64,000 nt of DNA, from assembly GCA_030271625.1 (NCBI GenBank), contig JARXKN010000003.1, positions 18,611 through 82,610 on the forward strand, read 5' to 3'. This document shows, piece after piece, positions 32,973-40,839 of the stretch. A program made the position numbers and the translations under genes. The number at the start of each line of letters is the position of its first letter. The stretch's first letter is position 1. This stretch comes from Patescibacteria group bacterium. Lineage in GTDB: Bacteria; Patescibacteriota; Saccharimonadia; Saccharimonadales; UBA4665. Below the pieces are notes generated by a model. That model was not told the origin of the DNA. It was given only the letters and a program-made list of their open reading frames with translations, and did no database searches.

Positions 32973-33671
32973 ATGATTCTTCTCGACCGGGTAAGCAAAA
33001 CATACAATCGCAGTCTTGGTCCGTCGCTCGACCGCATTAGCCTGCACGTTGAGCCGAAGGAGTTTGTGATAGTAATTGGCCAGAGTGGGGCTGGCAAGAC
33101 GACCCTACTGCGCTTATTGACCAGAGAAGAGCGTCCGAGCTCCGGCAAAATTATTATTGGTGGCATCGATTATGACAAGCTAAAGGATAAAGACATCCCG
33201 TTATTACGGCGCAAAATTGGCGTTGTCTTCCAAGACTTTAAACTGTTACCAAATAAGAACGTCTTCGAAAACGTTGCCTTTGCGCTCGAAATTGTCGGTG
33301 TTGGTAGTCGTGAAATTAAGCATACCGTGCCCAAGGTCCTCGATATCGTCAATTTAAAAGGCAAAGAAAAACGAATGCCCAATGAACTGTCTGGTGGCGA
33401 GCGCCAGCGGGTCGCGATTGCCCGGGCGATTGTTCGCCAACCGCGCATCCTGATAGCCGATGAGCCAACTGGTAACCTTGATCCAAAACACGCTTGGGAT
33501 GTCATAAAAGTGCTGGAAAAAATTAATCGTTACGGCACGACGGTATTGCTCACCACGCACAACGCCGAAGTGGTCAATAAACTAAAGCGCCGCGTGGTCA
33601 CACTAGAGCATGGCAAAATCGCCAGTGACCGTGCCAATGCAAATTACGAGGCTAAAGACGACACCAAATGA
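32973..33671 (+). CDS. ftsE: Cell-division ABC transporter ATPase FtsE
   Basis: The 232-residue ATPase has Walker A GQSGAGKTT, the FtsE-typical Q-loop segment VVFQDFKLLPNKNVFENVAFAL split over positions 85-105, the signature LSGGERQR and Walker B ILIADEPTGNLD. With FtsX it transmits a cytoplasmic signal across the membrane to activate peptidoglycan hydrolases at the septum. Its stop overlaps the ftsX start (ATGA). The next gene but one encodes a coiled-coil CHAP hydrolase, the expected client. Confidence 0.97.
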   Translation: MILLDRVSKTYNRSLGPSLDRISLHVEPKEFVIVIGQSGAGKTTLLRLLTREERPSSGKIIIGGIDYDKLKDKDIPLLRRKIGVVFQDFKLLPNKNVFENVAFALEIVGVGSREIKHTVPKVLDIVNLKGKEKRMPNELSGGERQRVAIARAIVRQPRILIADEPTGNLDPKHAWDVIKVLEKINRYGTTVLLTTHNAEVVNKLKRRVVTLEHGKIASDRANANYEAKDDTK

Positions 33672-34624
33672 ACCGCATTTATAAACGTCGACTGATCACA
33701 TTTTGGCGGATTATCACCACCGGTATGACTAACTTTATTCGCAATGCCAGCCTGGCCATTGCGGCTATTGCCGTTATGGTCGTTACGCTCACCATTGTCT
33801 TATTTTCGTTAATTGCCAATGCCACTTTTACGAATACCATTGCTCAAATAACTAATAAGATTGATATTTCAGTTTATTTGAAAGATAGTGTCACGCCTCA
33901 GCAAAAAGACAGCTTAGTCGCTAACCTTAAAAAGCTGCCTGATGTCGGTAAAGTTACCTACCTGTCTAAAGACCAGGCGCTGCAGACCTATATAAAGGAC
34001 AATACCAAGAACCCGCAACTACTACAGGCGATTAATGCGACCGATAACCCGTTGCCGGCGACCATTAAGATTAAACCACTCGATCTTAATAAGATTGGCA
34101 CCATTAAAAACTTTTTAGTGACGCCAGCTAATGCCGCCTTACAAACAGCCGATTCGCCGTCATATAATGGCGATCGCAAACAGGCCATCGATACCATTAC
34201 CCACGCTACTAATGTGCTGCGAACGATTGGCATTGCGTCGGTCATAATTTTTACCATTATTTGTGCCTTGATAATTTTCAACACCATTCAGATGGCAATC
34301 TTCAACCGTCGTGACGAGCTGACCATCATGCGCTTACTCGGCGCCAGTACCAGTTATATTCGTGGTCCGTTTGTGGTCGAGAGCGCCATTTATGGTATTT
34401 TGTCGGCGGTACTGTCGATGGTAATAGTAAATGCCGCCTTTATTGCCTCTAGCTCGGCCTTGCAAGCCACTAGCCTTGGACTGCTAGACATCAATTTTGC
34501 GGCCGATTTCTTTGGTAGTCATTTTCTACGACTTTTGTTGCTGCAGCTTTTAGTTGGTATACTTATAGGGATCGCCTCGTCTACTATTGCCACTCGCCGA
34601 TACCTGAAGTTTAAGACCAAGTAG
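33668..34624 (+). CDS. ftsX: Cell-division membrane protein FtsX
   Basis: The 318-residue protein has an N-terminal membrane helix (about 22-45), a large external loop (about 50-190) and three C-terminal helices, as in FtsX. The loop contains KIDISVYLKDSVTPQQKDSL, a hallmark of the family. It overlaps ftsE by 4 nt, so the complex is made stoichiometrically. The external loop is the usual docking site for PcsB-like or EnvC-like activators. Confidence 0.95.
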   Translation: MNRIYKRRLITFWRIITTGMTNFIRNASLAIAAIAVMVVTLTIVLFSLIANATFTNTIAQITNKIDISVYLKDSVTPQQKDSLVANLKKLPDVGKVTYLSKDQALQTYIKDNTKNPQLLQAINATDNPLPATIKIKPLDLNKIGTIKNFLVTPANAALQTADSPSYNGDRKQAIDTITHATNVLRTIGIASVIIFTIICALIIFNTIQMAIFNRRDELTIMRLLGASTSYIRGPFVVESAIYGILSAVLSMVIVNAAFIASSSALQATSLGLLDINFAADFFGSHFLRLLLLQLLVGILIGIASSTIATRRYLKFKTK

Positions 34625-34667
34625 TCAAATCGTTCGCAACGGTAACACCTACACCAGGGGAGGGTAA

Positions 34668-34696
34668 TTGAACAACTTGCACGCTTATGCTATATT
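34668..34696 (+). promoter_or_regulatory. Extended -10 promoter of the CHAP hydrolase gene
   Basis: TTGAAC at 34668-34673 and TATATT at 34691-34696 have a 17-bp spacer ending in GCTTATGC. The same GCTTATG element sits immediately upstream of the -10 boxes at 39416 and 40051. Confidence 0.6.
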
Positions 34697-34742
34697 GAGG
34701 GTACAAAAGTACCTAACAAACAGCACCACTAAAATTAGTCAT

Positions 34743-35918
34743 ATGAACCACTTCACCAAACTCAAAAAAGTTACCTTTAAACACCGCCTAGTCAGTGCTG
34801 TGTTAGCGGCCACTATGGTGCTAGTGCCTTCAATGCAGATTGTTTCGGCGGCAACTACCCAACAACTCCAAGATCAGATTAATCAGTTGAACGCGGCAAA
34901 TTCCGACAGCCAATCAACGGTCAGCGGGCTGCAAAGCCAAGCTGCCAATTATCAAGATGCTATCAATAAGCTTCAAGAGCAAATTAATTCTATCCGTGGC
35001 GCGATTGCCGCTAACCAGGCTAAGCAAGCGGACTTACAACAGCAAATCATCGCCAATCAAGCCTTAATTGTTCAGAAGAAAGCCACCCTGGGCGAAGATA
35101 TTAAAGCCATGTACGTCGATGGCACCCCTAGCACCATCGAACTGTTAGCGACTAGTAATAACCTCAGCGATTACTTTGACAAGCAGGAGTACCGTACTAA
35201 GGTCCAGAGCAAGTTACAGGACACCCTGAAGCAAATTGCCGCCTTACAGCAACAGTTGCAGGCCCAAAAAGTTGAAGTCGAGCAGCTACTCGCTACTCAA
35301 CAGCAACAACAGGCTCAACTTGATGCAAGTCAGGCCGAGCAGGGCCGTTTACTCAGCCTGAATCAACAACAGCAAGATGCCTACAACGCCCAAATCCAAG
35401 CCAATAAGGGTCAGATTGCCGAACTGCAACGGCAACAGGCCGAAATTAACCGCCGTAATTCATTAGCTGCAAATGTTCAGGCTAGTGGTGGCAACGGTGG
35501 CGCCTGTGATAATGGTAGCGGTAATGGCGGTTATCCAATGGTCTGGTGTGATGCCTACCAGGACACCTTGCCAACCATCGACTATAGCTCAGACCCTATT
35601 AACCGCGAATGTACCTCATTTGCTTACTGGTACTTTACTAGTCAGGAAGGTAACTCACTGCACGTTACCGGCAATGCTAAAGATTGGGTGTACACCGCTA
35701 ACCGTCCGGTCGACAATACGCCAGAAGTGGGTTCGATTGGTATTAGTACCGCCGGTTACTACGGTCACGTCATGATCATCTTGGCTCTCTCAGGTCAGAC
35801 CTACCACGGCTTTACGGTTGCGCCCGGCTATGTCCTGACCATGAGTATGAACTACGATTACGCCGGTCACTTCCACGTCGATCAACGCGCTGCCTCTAGT
35901 CTGTACTACATCCACTAA
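34743..35918 (+). CDS. Secreted coiled-coil CHAP-domain peptidoglycan hydrolase (PcsB-like)
   Basis: About 391 residues from ATG 34743, chosen because it opens a good signal peptide (basic start, hydrophobic core, cleavage near VSAATT). A long Gln/Ala-rich coiled coil (about 40-255) is followed by a Gly-rich linker and a C-terminal CHAP domain with Cys in ECTSFAYWY and His in YGHVMIIL. CHAP enzymes cleave peptidoglycan cross-bridges. Location right after ftsEX and the PcsB-like layout strongly suggest it is the hydrolase switched on by FtsEX at division. A secreted enzyme could also act on a host cell wall, which is speculation. Confidence 0.92.
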   Translation: MNHFTKLKKVTFKHRLVSAVLAATMVLVPSMQIVSAATTQQLQDQINQLNAANSDSQSTVSGLQSQAANYQDAINKLQEQINSIRGAIAANQAKQADLQQQIIANQALIVQKKATLGEDIKAMYVDGTPSTIELLATSNNLSDYFDKQEYRTKVQSKLQDTLKQIAALQQQLQAQKVEVEQLLATQQQQQAQLDASQAEQGRLLSLNQQQQDAYNAQIQANKGQIAELQRQQAEINRRNSLAANVQASGGNGGACDNGSGNGGYPMVWCDAYQDTLPTIDYSSDPINRECTSFAYWYFTSQEGNSLHVTGNAKDWVYTANRPVDNTPEVGSIGISTAGYYGHVMIILALSGQTYHGFTVAPGYVLTMSMNYDYAGHFHVDQRAASSLYYIH

Positions 35919-35955
35919 ACGGTAGTAAATGTTTCCCGAGCCTGGTCATAGCTGG

Positions 35956-35961
35956 TATACT
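35956..35961 (+). promoter_or_regulatory. Leaderless -10 box of ctpA
   Basis: TATACT ends 8 nt before the ATG at 35970. No Shine-Dalgarno sequence. Confidence 0.6.
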
Positions 35962-35969
35962 TAAGCGTA

Positions 35970-37184
35970 ATGAGTTTTGAAAACAAACAGGGAAGTACGT
36001 CTAGCTTACTGGGCAAATTAGGTTACTTAGTTGTAGCTGGTGTTATCTTTGTAGCTGGTGTCGGCTTTGGTGATGGCCGCTTGAATCTTAATTTACACCG
36101 CGGTCCGTCACCGGTTGCCAACGGTCTGCCCGACAAGCTAAATTACGCTTCACTCGACGAAGTCTACCAAGCCGTTAAGGCCAACTATAACGGCGACTTA
36201 AATCAAAGTCAGATTATTGATGGCCTGAAACACGGTTTAGCAGCTTCCGCGAAAGACCCGTACACGGTGTACTTTACGGCCAAAGAAGCTAAAGATTTTA
36301 GTGATCAGCTTAATAATTCATTTGCCGGTATTGGCGCCCGCCTCAGTAAAGATAGTGATGGCAACTTAATCATTGGCGAGGCCATTGCTGGCTTTCCAGC
36401 CGAGAAGGCCGGTTTGAAGAAGCAAGATATCATTATTGAAGTCAACGGCACCCAAACCAGCAACTTAACGCTCGATGACGCTATCAGTAAGATTCGTGGC
36501 CCGGCCAGTACGACCGTTAAACTTAAGATTGTTCGCGACAAGTCTCAGACACTCGACTTTGCGGTTGTCCGCCAGACTATTAACTTACCAAGTGTAACCA
36601 CTAAAACCCTTGATGGTAACATTGGTTACATCCAAATTGGCACCTTTGCTAATGACACCACCAGCTTGATGCAAAAGGCGGCGCAACAATTTAAAGATGC
36701 CGGCGTAAAAGGAATCGTCTTAGATCTTCGTAACGATCCAGGCGGTTTGCTAGAAGCGGCGGTTAACGTCTCCAGTCTATGGTTGCCGCAGGGCACCAGC
36801 GTGCTCCAAGAGCGCCGTGGCAGCACGGTCACCCAAAGTTACGCCGCCGTTGGTAGCGACACGCTCCACGGCGTCCCAACCGTCGTTCTAATCAACGAGG
36901 GTAGCGCCAGTGCCTCGGAAATCACGGCCGGCGCCTTACACGATAATAAGGCCGCTCGTTTAATCGGTACCAAGAGCTACGGCAAAGGCGTGGTCCAACA
37001 GCTCATTAACCTCGGCGATGGCGGTCAACTAAAAGTTACTGTTGCCAGCTGGTACCGCCCGAACGGCCAGAATATCAACCATAAAGGCATTACGCCCGAC
37101 GACACTGTTAAGATTTCTGATGCCGATCTAAAGGCTACTAAAGACACGCAATTAGACGCCGCCCAAGCCTACCTAAACAAATAG
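35970..37184 (+). CDS. ctpA: Carboxy-terminal processing serine protease (S41)
   Basis: The 404-residue protein has a membrane anchor (about 18-36), a PDZ domain (about 105-190) and the S41 catalytic domain. The Ser-Lys dyad is visible in GSASASEITAG (Ser) and GTKSYGKGVVQ (Lys). These proteases trim or degrade exported proteins, often peptidoglycan hydrolases, so its place after ftsEX and the CHAP enzyme may be functional. The promoter is leaderless. Confidence 0.95.
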   Translation: MSFENKQGSTSSLLGKLGYLVVAGVIFVAGVGFGDGRLNLNLHRGPSPVANGLPDKLNYASLDEVYQAVKANYNGDLNQSQIIDGLKHGLAASAKDPYTVYFTAKEAKDFSDQLNNSFAGIGARLSKDSDGNLIIGEAIAGFPAEKAGLKKQDIIIEVNGTQTSNLTLDDAISKIRGPASTTVKLKIVRDKSQTLDFAVVRQTINLPSVTTKTLDGNIGYIQIGTFANDTTSLMQKAAQQFKDAGVKGIVLDLRNDPGGLLEAAVNVSSLWLPQGTSVLQERRGSTVTQSYAAVGSDTLHGVPTVVLINEGSASASEITAGALHDNKAARLIGTKSYGKGVVQQLINLGDGGQLKVTVASWYRPNGQNINHKGITPDDTVKISDADLKATKDTQLDAAQAYLNK

Positions 37185-37239
37185 TTGCTGGGGCTTGGGC
37201 AGCATGGTAGTATTTATGGAAAAGAGAGGTGAGTTGTAA

Positions 37240-38841
37240 GTGGCAAGTAGCACGAAGTATGTGTTTGTAACTGGGGGTGTGCTTTCTGGACTAGGGAAGG
37301 GCATTACCGCCGCCTCGATTGCCAATCTTCTAAAAGCCCGCGGTTTATCGGTTAACTTACAAAAATGTGACCCGTATTTAAATGTTGATGCTGGCCTGTT
37401 AAACCCCCGCGAACACGGTGAGTGCTTCGTAACCCGGGATGGTGCAGAGACCGATTTGGATCTTGGTCACTACGAACGCTTTATCGATCAGGAGCTGACC
37501 CAAATTAGCTCGCTGATGAGCGGCCGGGTGCTGCTAAAAGTTATCCAAGATGAGCGTGACGGTAAGTATGAAGGCAAGTCTGTCCAAATTATTCCCCAGG
37601 TCACCAGCACGATTCAGGACTACATTGCCGAAGCCGGTGCCGGTCACGACGTTCACATTGTCGAAATTGGTGGTACCGTTGGCGATTACGAATCACTCAG
37701 CTTTATAGAGGCCATCCGCGAGTTTAGCATGCGGGTTGGTCGCGAAAACTGCTTGTATGTCCATCTCGTCTACCTGCCTTACTTGGGCGCCAGCCAGGAA
37801 ATTAAGACTAAGCCAGCTCAAAATTCGGTCCGCGAACTGCGCGGTCTGGGCATTGCGCCAGATGTATTAATGGCACGCTCCGAAGCTCCAGCCAACGAAA
37901 GTGTCAAACAGAAACTAAGTCTATTTTGTGGCGTTTCGGAAGATGCCATTGCCTTATTACCAAATGCCCGCAGCATCTACGATGTCCCGTTGACACTAGA
38001 AGATAGCGGCATAACCGATGTCATTGTCGATCGCCTCGGCCTGACTGCCAAAACCACTGATCTGACCGCTTGGCGCACCATGGTGACTCGTGCTACCACT
38101 ACCTTCGATAAGACCGTTACGGTCGGCATCGTTGCCAAATACATGGATAACGCCGATACCTACTTAAGTGTCTTTGAAGCGCTAAAGGCAGCCGCCTGGT
38201 GGAACGACGTTAATATTGATCTAAAGTGGGTAGATGCCGCCGAGCTGGGTGAAAGTAACAATGTCGCGGCTGAGCTAGCTAAGTATGATGGAGTAGTTGT
38301 TCCTGGCGGTTTTGGCTCGCGCGGTGTGGAAGGCAAAATTCAGGCCGCTCAGCACGCCCTGACAAACAAATTACCGTATCTTGGTTTGTGTTACGGTCTG
38401 CACATGGCCGTCATCGCCGCCGCCCGTTTGAAAGGGCTTACCAAAGCCAACACTACCGAAGTCGATCCAGATACGCCTGACCCAATTATCGCCACTATGG
38501 CCGGCCAAGAAGGCAAGCAGAGCACCGGTGGCACGATGCGCTTGGGCGACTACACCTGCGATCTAGTCGCGGGCAGCCTAGCGGCTAAGCTATACGGCAC
38601 CACTCAAATTGTCGAACGCCACCGGCACCGTTACGAATGTAACGCTGATTACGTCGACCAGTATGAGAGCTGGGGTATCCGCGCCGTCGGTACGAATCCA
38701 GAGACAAAATTGGTAGAAGTTATCGAAGCCATCGACCACCCATTCTTCTTGGCCAGTCAGTTCCACCCCGAACTTAAGGGTCGCCCGACCGCTGCTCATC
38801 CAATGTTTGACGGCTTCGTTAAAGCTATCATCAACAAATAG
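37240..38841 (+). CDS. pyrG: CTP synthase
   Basis: The 533-residue enzyme converts UTP to CTP using glutamine. The N-terminal synthetase domain starts KYVFVTGGVLSGLGKGI, and the C-terminal class I glutaminase domain has GLCYGLHMAV with the catalytic Cys and the His-Glu of SQFHPE. Start is GTG at 37240, preceded by AGAGAGGTGAG, a strong ribosome binding site. Its presence without the de novo pyrimidine genes nearby fits an organism that salvages nucleotides from a host, but only this window is visible. Confidence 0.98.
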   Translation: MASSTKYVFVTGGVLSGLGKGITAASIANLLKARGLSVNLQKCDPYLNVDAGLLNPREHGECFVTRDGAETDLDLGHYERFIDQELTQISSLMSGRVLLKVIQDERDGKYEGKSVQIIPQVTSTIQDYIAEAGAGHDVHIVEIGGTVGDYESLSFIEAIREFSMRVGRENCLYVHLVYLPYLGASQEIKTKPAQNSVRELRGLGIAPDVLMARSEAPANESVKQKLSLFCGVSEDAIALLPNARSIYDVPLTLEDSGITDVIVDRLGLTAKTTDLTAWRTMVTRATTTFDKTVTVGIVAKYMDNADTYLSVFEALKAAAWWNDVNIDLKWVDAAELGESNNVAAELAKYDGVVVPGGFGSRGVEGKIQAAQHALTNKLPYLGLCYGLHMAVIAAARLKGLTKANTTEVDPDTPDPIIATMAGQEGKQSTGGTMRLGDYTCDLVAGSLAAKLYGTTQIVERHRHRYECNADYVDQYESWGIRAVGTNPETKLVEVIEAIDHPFFLASQFHPELKGRPTAAHPMFDGFVKAIINK

Positions 38842-38843
38842 TT

Positions 38844-38871
38844 GCCCTAACAGCGGCCGCTAGGGCCTATT
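38844..38871 (+). terminator. Possible terminator after pyrG
   Basis: GCCCTA/TAGGGC (38844-38849 and 38861-38866) enclose the palindrome AGCGGCCGCT. Only a short T-containing tract follows, so it may terminate inefficiently. Confidence 0.4.
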
Positions 38872-38911
38872 TCAGTTGCCAAGCCGTCAAATCTGCGATA
38901 CCATGAGCAGT

Positions 38912-39370
38912 ATGCAACCAACATCACCCGACCCAATCAATCCAGTACCGGTACCAACTCCAGCTCCTGAAGCAGTCGCTGCGCAATCATCCGACCATCC
39001 AAAGCGTATTTTATTAGTCGAAGATGATGACGCCCTCGCCAATGTCTACGTTATGCGTCTGCAGGCCGAAGGCATGGACATCCGTCGTGTCGCCAATGGC
39101 GAAGATGCGCTGGCAGCTGTCTTAAGCTACCACCCCGACCTGGTGCTATTAGATGTCATGATGCCCAAAGTCAGCGGCTTTGATGTTTTAGACATCCTCC
39201 GCAACACGCCAGAAACTGCCAACACCAAGATAATTATGTTGACCGCCCTCAGCCAGGAAAGTGACAAAGCCCGCGCTGAAAGCCTTGGCGTTGACGATTA
39301 CCTCGTTAAATCACAGGTCGTTATTGCCGATGTTGTCGACCGGGTGAAGCATCACCTCGCAATTAACTAA
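38912..39370 (+). CDS. Stand-alone CheY-like response regulator (intact receiver)
   Basis: About 152 residues: a Pro-rich N-terminal tail (~30) and a single receiver domain. The acidic pocket is in LLVEDDDAL, the phosphorylatable Asp in LVLLDVMMPK, the conserved Thr in IIMLTALS and the Lys in DDYLVKSQ. No output domain is present, so it must act by protein contact. No kinase gene is adjacent. I place the start at ATG 38912, 9 nt after a GATACC box; ATG 38903 (three codons longer) is the alternative. This intact receiver contrasts with the degenerate one at 50436. Confidence 0.9.
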   Translation: MQPTSPDPINPVPVPTPAPEAVAAQSSDHPKRILLVEDDDALANVYVMRLQAEGMDIRRVANGEDALAAVLSYHPDLVLLDVMMPKVSGFDVLDILRNTPETANTKIIMLTALSQESDKARAESLGVDDYLVKSQVVIADVVDRVKHHLAIN

Positions 39371-39392
39371 TCAACTACCGCTGTAGCTGAGC

Positions 39393-39421
39393 TTGACATC
39401 TGTTAAAGCTTATGTTAAACT
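39393..39421 (+). promoter_or_regulatory. Extended -10 promoter of the 39446 gene
   Basis: TTGACA at 39393-39398, 17-bp spacer ending in GCTTATGT, TAAACT at 39416-39421. It is nearly identical in design to the promoter at 40028-40056. Confidence 0.65.
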
Positions 39422-39445
39422 ACAATTTAATAAGCTTCAGCAATT

Positions 39446-40006
39446 ATGTCAGCACTAACTCCTAATTTTAATAATTTTCCAAGCTCAGGCCCAGAGAGCC
39501 TGTTGGATAGTGGGGTTAGCGAATTAGTACAGACTAACCTCCGCATAATAGACAGCTATATCGCCAGTAATGGCGGTTTTGATTTTGGCCAGCCCCTTTC
39601 AGTTGTTCCTCAGCACTATCGGGGTGAGGAAATCCAGTCTAGCGTAAAAGAAGAAGTTTCAGAGAAAGCCTTACAGCAACTCCGGACCGCAGTCGGAGGT
39701 AGCGAGCCAATAACAGAAGAACTACCCTATGGCACTAACGCTTACTGGAGTTTTGATCGTGAGGGCAGGCAAGTGTTTATCACAGAAACAAGACTATATC
39801 CCAACGTAAAAGGCTCCCAATATCAAGTCTCGCCTTTAACTGCAGGGGTTAGCCTAACCATGCCGCAGCACATTGAAGCGCGCAACACTGAAGTATTACT
39901 AGTCGGTCCAGAAATAACTCAGGAGTTGACTGTTGCGTCCGTACGAACCAAAAAACTTGGTCGTTTGGCTGTCAAACGTCTTCGTCGCAGCGCTAGCGAC
40001 ATCTGA
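39446..40006 (+). CDS. Orphan protein with basic C-terminal tail (186 aa)
   Basis: The 186-residue protein has no signal peptide or membrane helix. A helical N-terminal half is followed by a beta-rich part (YWSFDREGRQVFITETR; TAGVSLTM) and a strongly basic tail (RTKKLGRLAVKRLRRS). No family is recognised. It is transcribed alone from a consensus-like promoter. The downstream neighbour (40110) has an almost identical promoter and also ends in a basic amphipathic tail, so the two may belong to one regulon. Confidence 0.6.
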   Translation: MSALTPNFNNFPSSGPESLLDSGVSELVQTNLRIIDSYIASNGGFDFGQPLSVVPQHYRGEEIQSSVKEEVSEKALQQLRTAVGGSEPITEELPYGTNAYWSFDREGRQVFITETRLYPNVKGSQYQVSPLTAGVSLTMPQHIEARNTEVLLVGPEITQELTVASVRTKKLGRLAVKRLRRSASDI

Positions 40007-40027
40007 ATGCAACAGAGTACCACGCAG

Positions 40028-40056
40028 TTGACAAAAAATACAGCTTATGCTAACAT
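40028..40056 (+). promoter_or_regulatory. Extended -10 promoter of the 40110 gene
   Basis: TTGACA at 40028-40033, 17-bp spacer ending in GCTTATGC, TAACAT at 40051-40056. Confidence 0.65.
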
Positions 40057-40109
40057 AAGTACATACTAAATTAAGCTCACTACTTTTTCCACAAAAGGAT
40101 AAAAATAAA

Positions 40110-40493
40110 ATGTCAGAATCAACTCCTCAATCTAACCTACACGGCGGCTACACTGGTCAATCATTTAATCGCCCCATACTCGGCTTGCCAGAAGGGATGT
40201 CCGTTCAAGAAGCGCATGTCCTTAATATGCAACAGAATGCAGAAAATTCTACGCAGTTAAGCGTCAGTCCGGAAACAATTGAGCCGGTAACTAATCCTGA
40301 CCTGATTACCGAAGTACCGGACTTTAATTCGTTGCCCAAAGCTAACACTCAAAGCGTGTCTCCGTTGACAGGCTTCAGTGAAACTGGCAGTAATCAACTG
40401 CCTAGTGGTAATACCGATAGCGCCCAGCCCGAAGCAGAGCCTCGGAAGAGTCGCATGGCCCGGATGCTCGGTCGCTTAGGACTTAGTAAGTAA
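40110..40493 (+). CDS. Disordered orphan protein with basic C-terminal tail (127 aa)
   Basis: The 127-residue protein is rich in Ser, Pro, Asn, Gln and Glu and looks mostly disordered. Its last ~18 residues are basic and amphipathic (RKSRMARMLGRLGLSK). No signal peptide or membrane helix. AAAGGATAAAAA before the ATG is a plausible ribosome binding site. It ends in a perfect hairpin terminator shared with rpmA. Function unknown. Confidence 0.6.
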   Translation: MSESTPQSNLHGGYTGQSFNRPILGLPEGMSVQEAHVLNMQQNAENSTQLSVSPETIEPVTNPDLITEVPDFNSLPKANTQSVSPLTGFSETGSNQLPSGNTDSAQPEAEPRKSRMARMLGRLGLSK

Positions 40494-40502
40494 TTCTAGA
40501 TC

Positions 40503-40546
40503 GCGCAAATAAATAACCGCTCAGTTGAGCGGTTATTTATTTGCGC
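40503..40546. terminator. Bidirectional terminator, perfect 21-bp inverted repeat
   Basis: The arms 40503-40523 and 40526-40546 are exact reverse complements with only GT between them. The core GAGCGGTTA/TAACCGCTC is flanked by A/T-rich arms that supply a T tract in both directions. It serves the converging 40110 gene and rpmA. Confidence 0.9.
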
Positions 40547-40556
40547 AACAGCGTTA

Positions 40557-40829
40557 TTAGATAACGGTAACTTCAGTGCGAGGGACGCTGCGGCCGCTAA
40601 AGGTACGGACTTTGCGGGTAGTGTACTTTACGATGCCATCGCGGTCAGCGTGGATGGTAAAGTTGCGGCTAACTTTGGTGCCAACACCGCCACGCTTGCT
40701 CATGCCAACTTGGCGCACAATTACCATGCCGGTCTTAACTTTTTCGCCACCGAAGAGCTTAACGCCAAGGCGCTGGCCGGGTGAGTCGCGGGTATTTTTG
40801 GCGGTACCGCCAGCTTTCACATGTGACAT
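40557..40829 (-). CDS. rpmA: 50S ribosomal protein L27
   Basis: The 90-residue protein has the L27 signature: HVKAGGTAKNTRDSPGQRLG, then KLFGGEKVKTGMVIVRQ and a C-terminal beta barrel. The N-terminal tail reaches the peptidyl-transferase centre. It begins directly at the mature-type N-terminus, without the cleaved extension seen in Firmicutes. The minus-strand AAGGAA precedes the ATG. Its usual partner rplU (L21) is not adjacent; instead a THUMP methyltransferase lies 10 nt upstream. Confidence 0.96.
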   Translation of the reverse strand: MSHVKAGGTAKNTRDSPGQRLGVKLFGGEKVKTGMVIVRQVGMSKRGGVGTKVSRNFTIHADRDGIVKYTTRKVRTFSGRSVPRTEVTVI

Positions 40830-40839
40830 AGAGTGTTCC

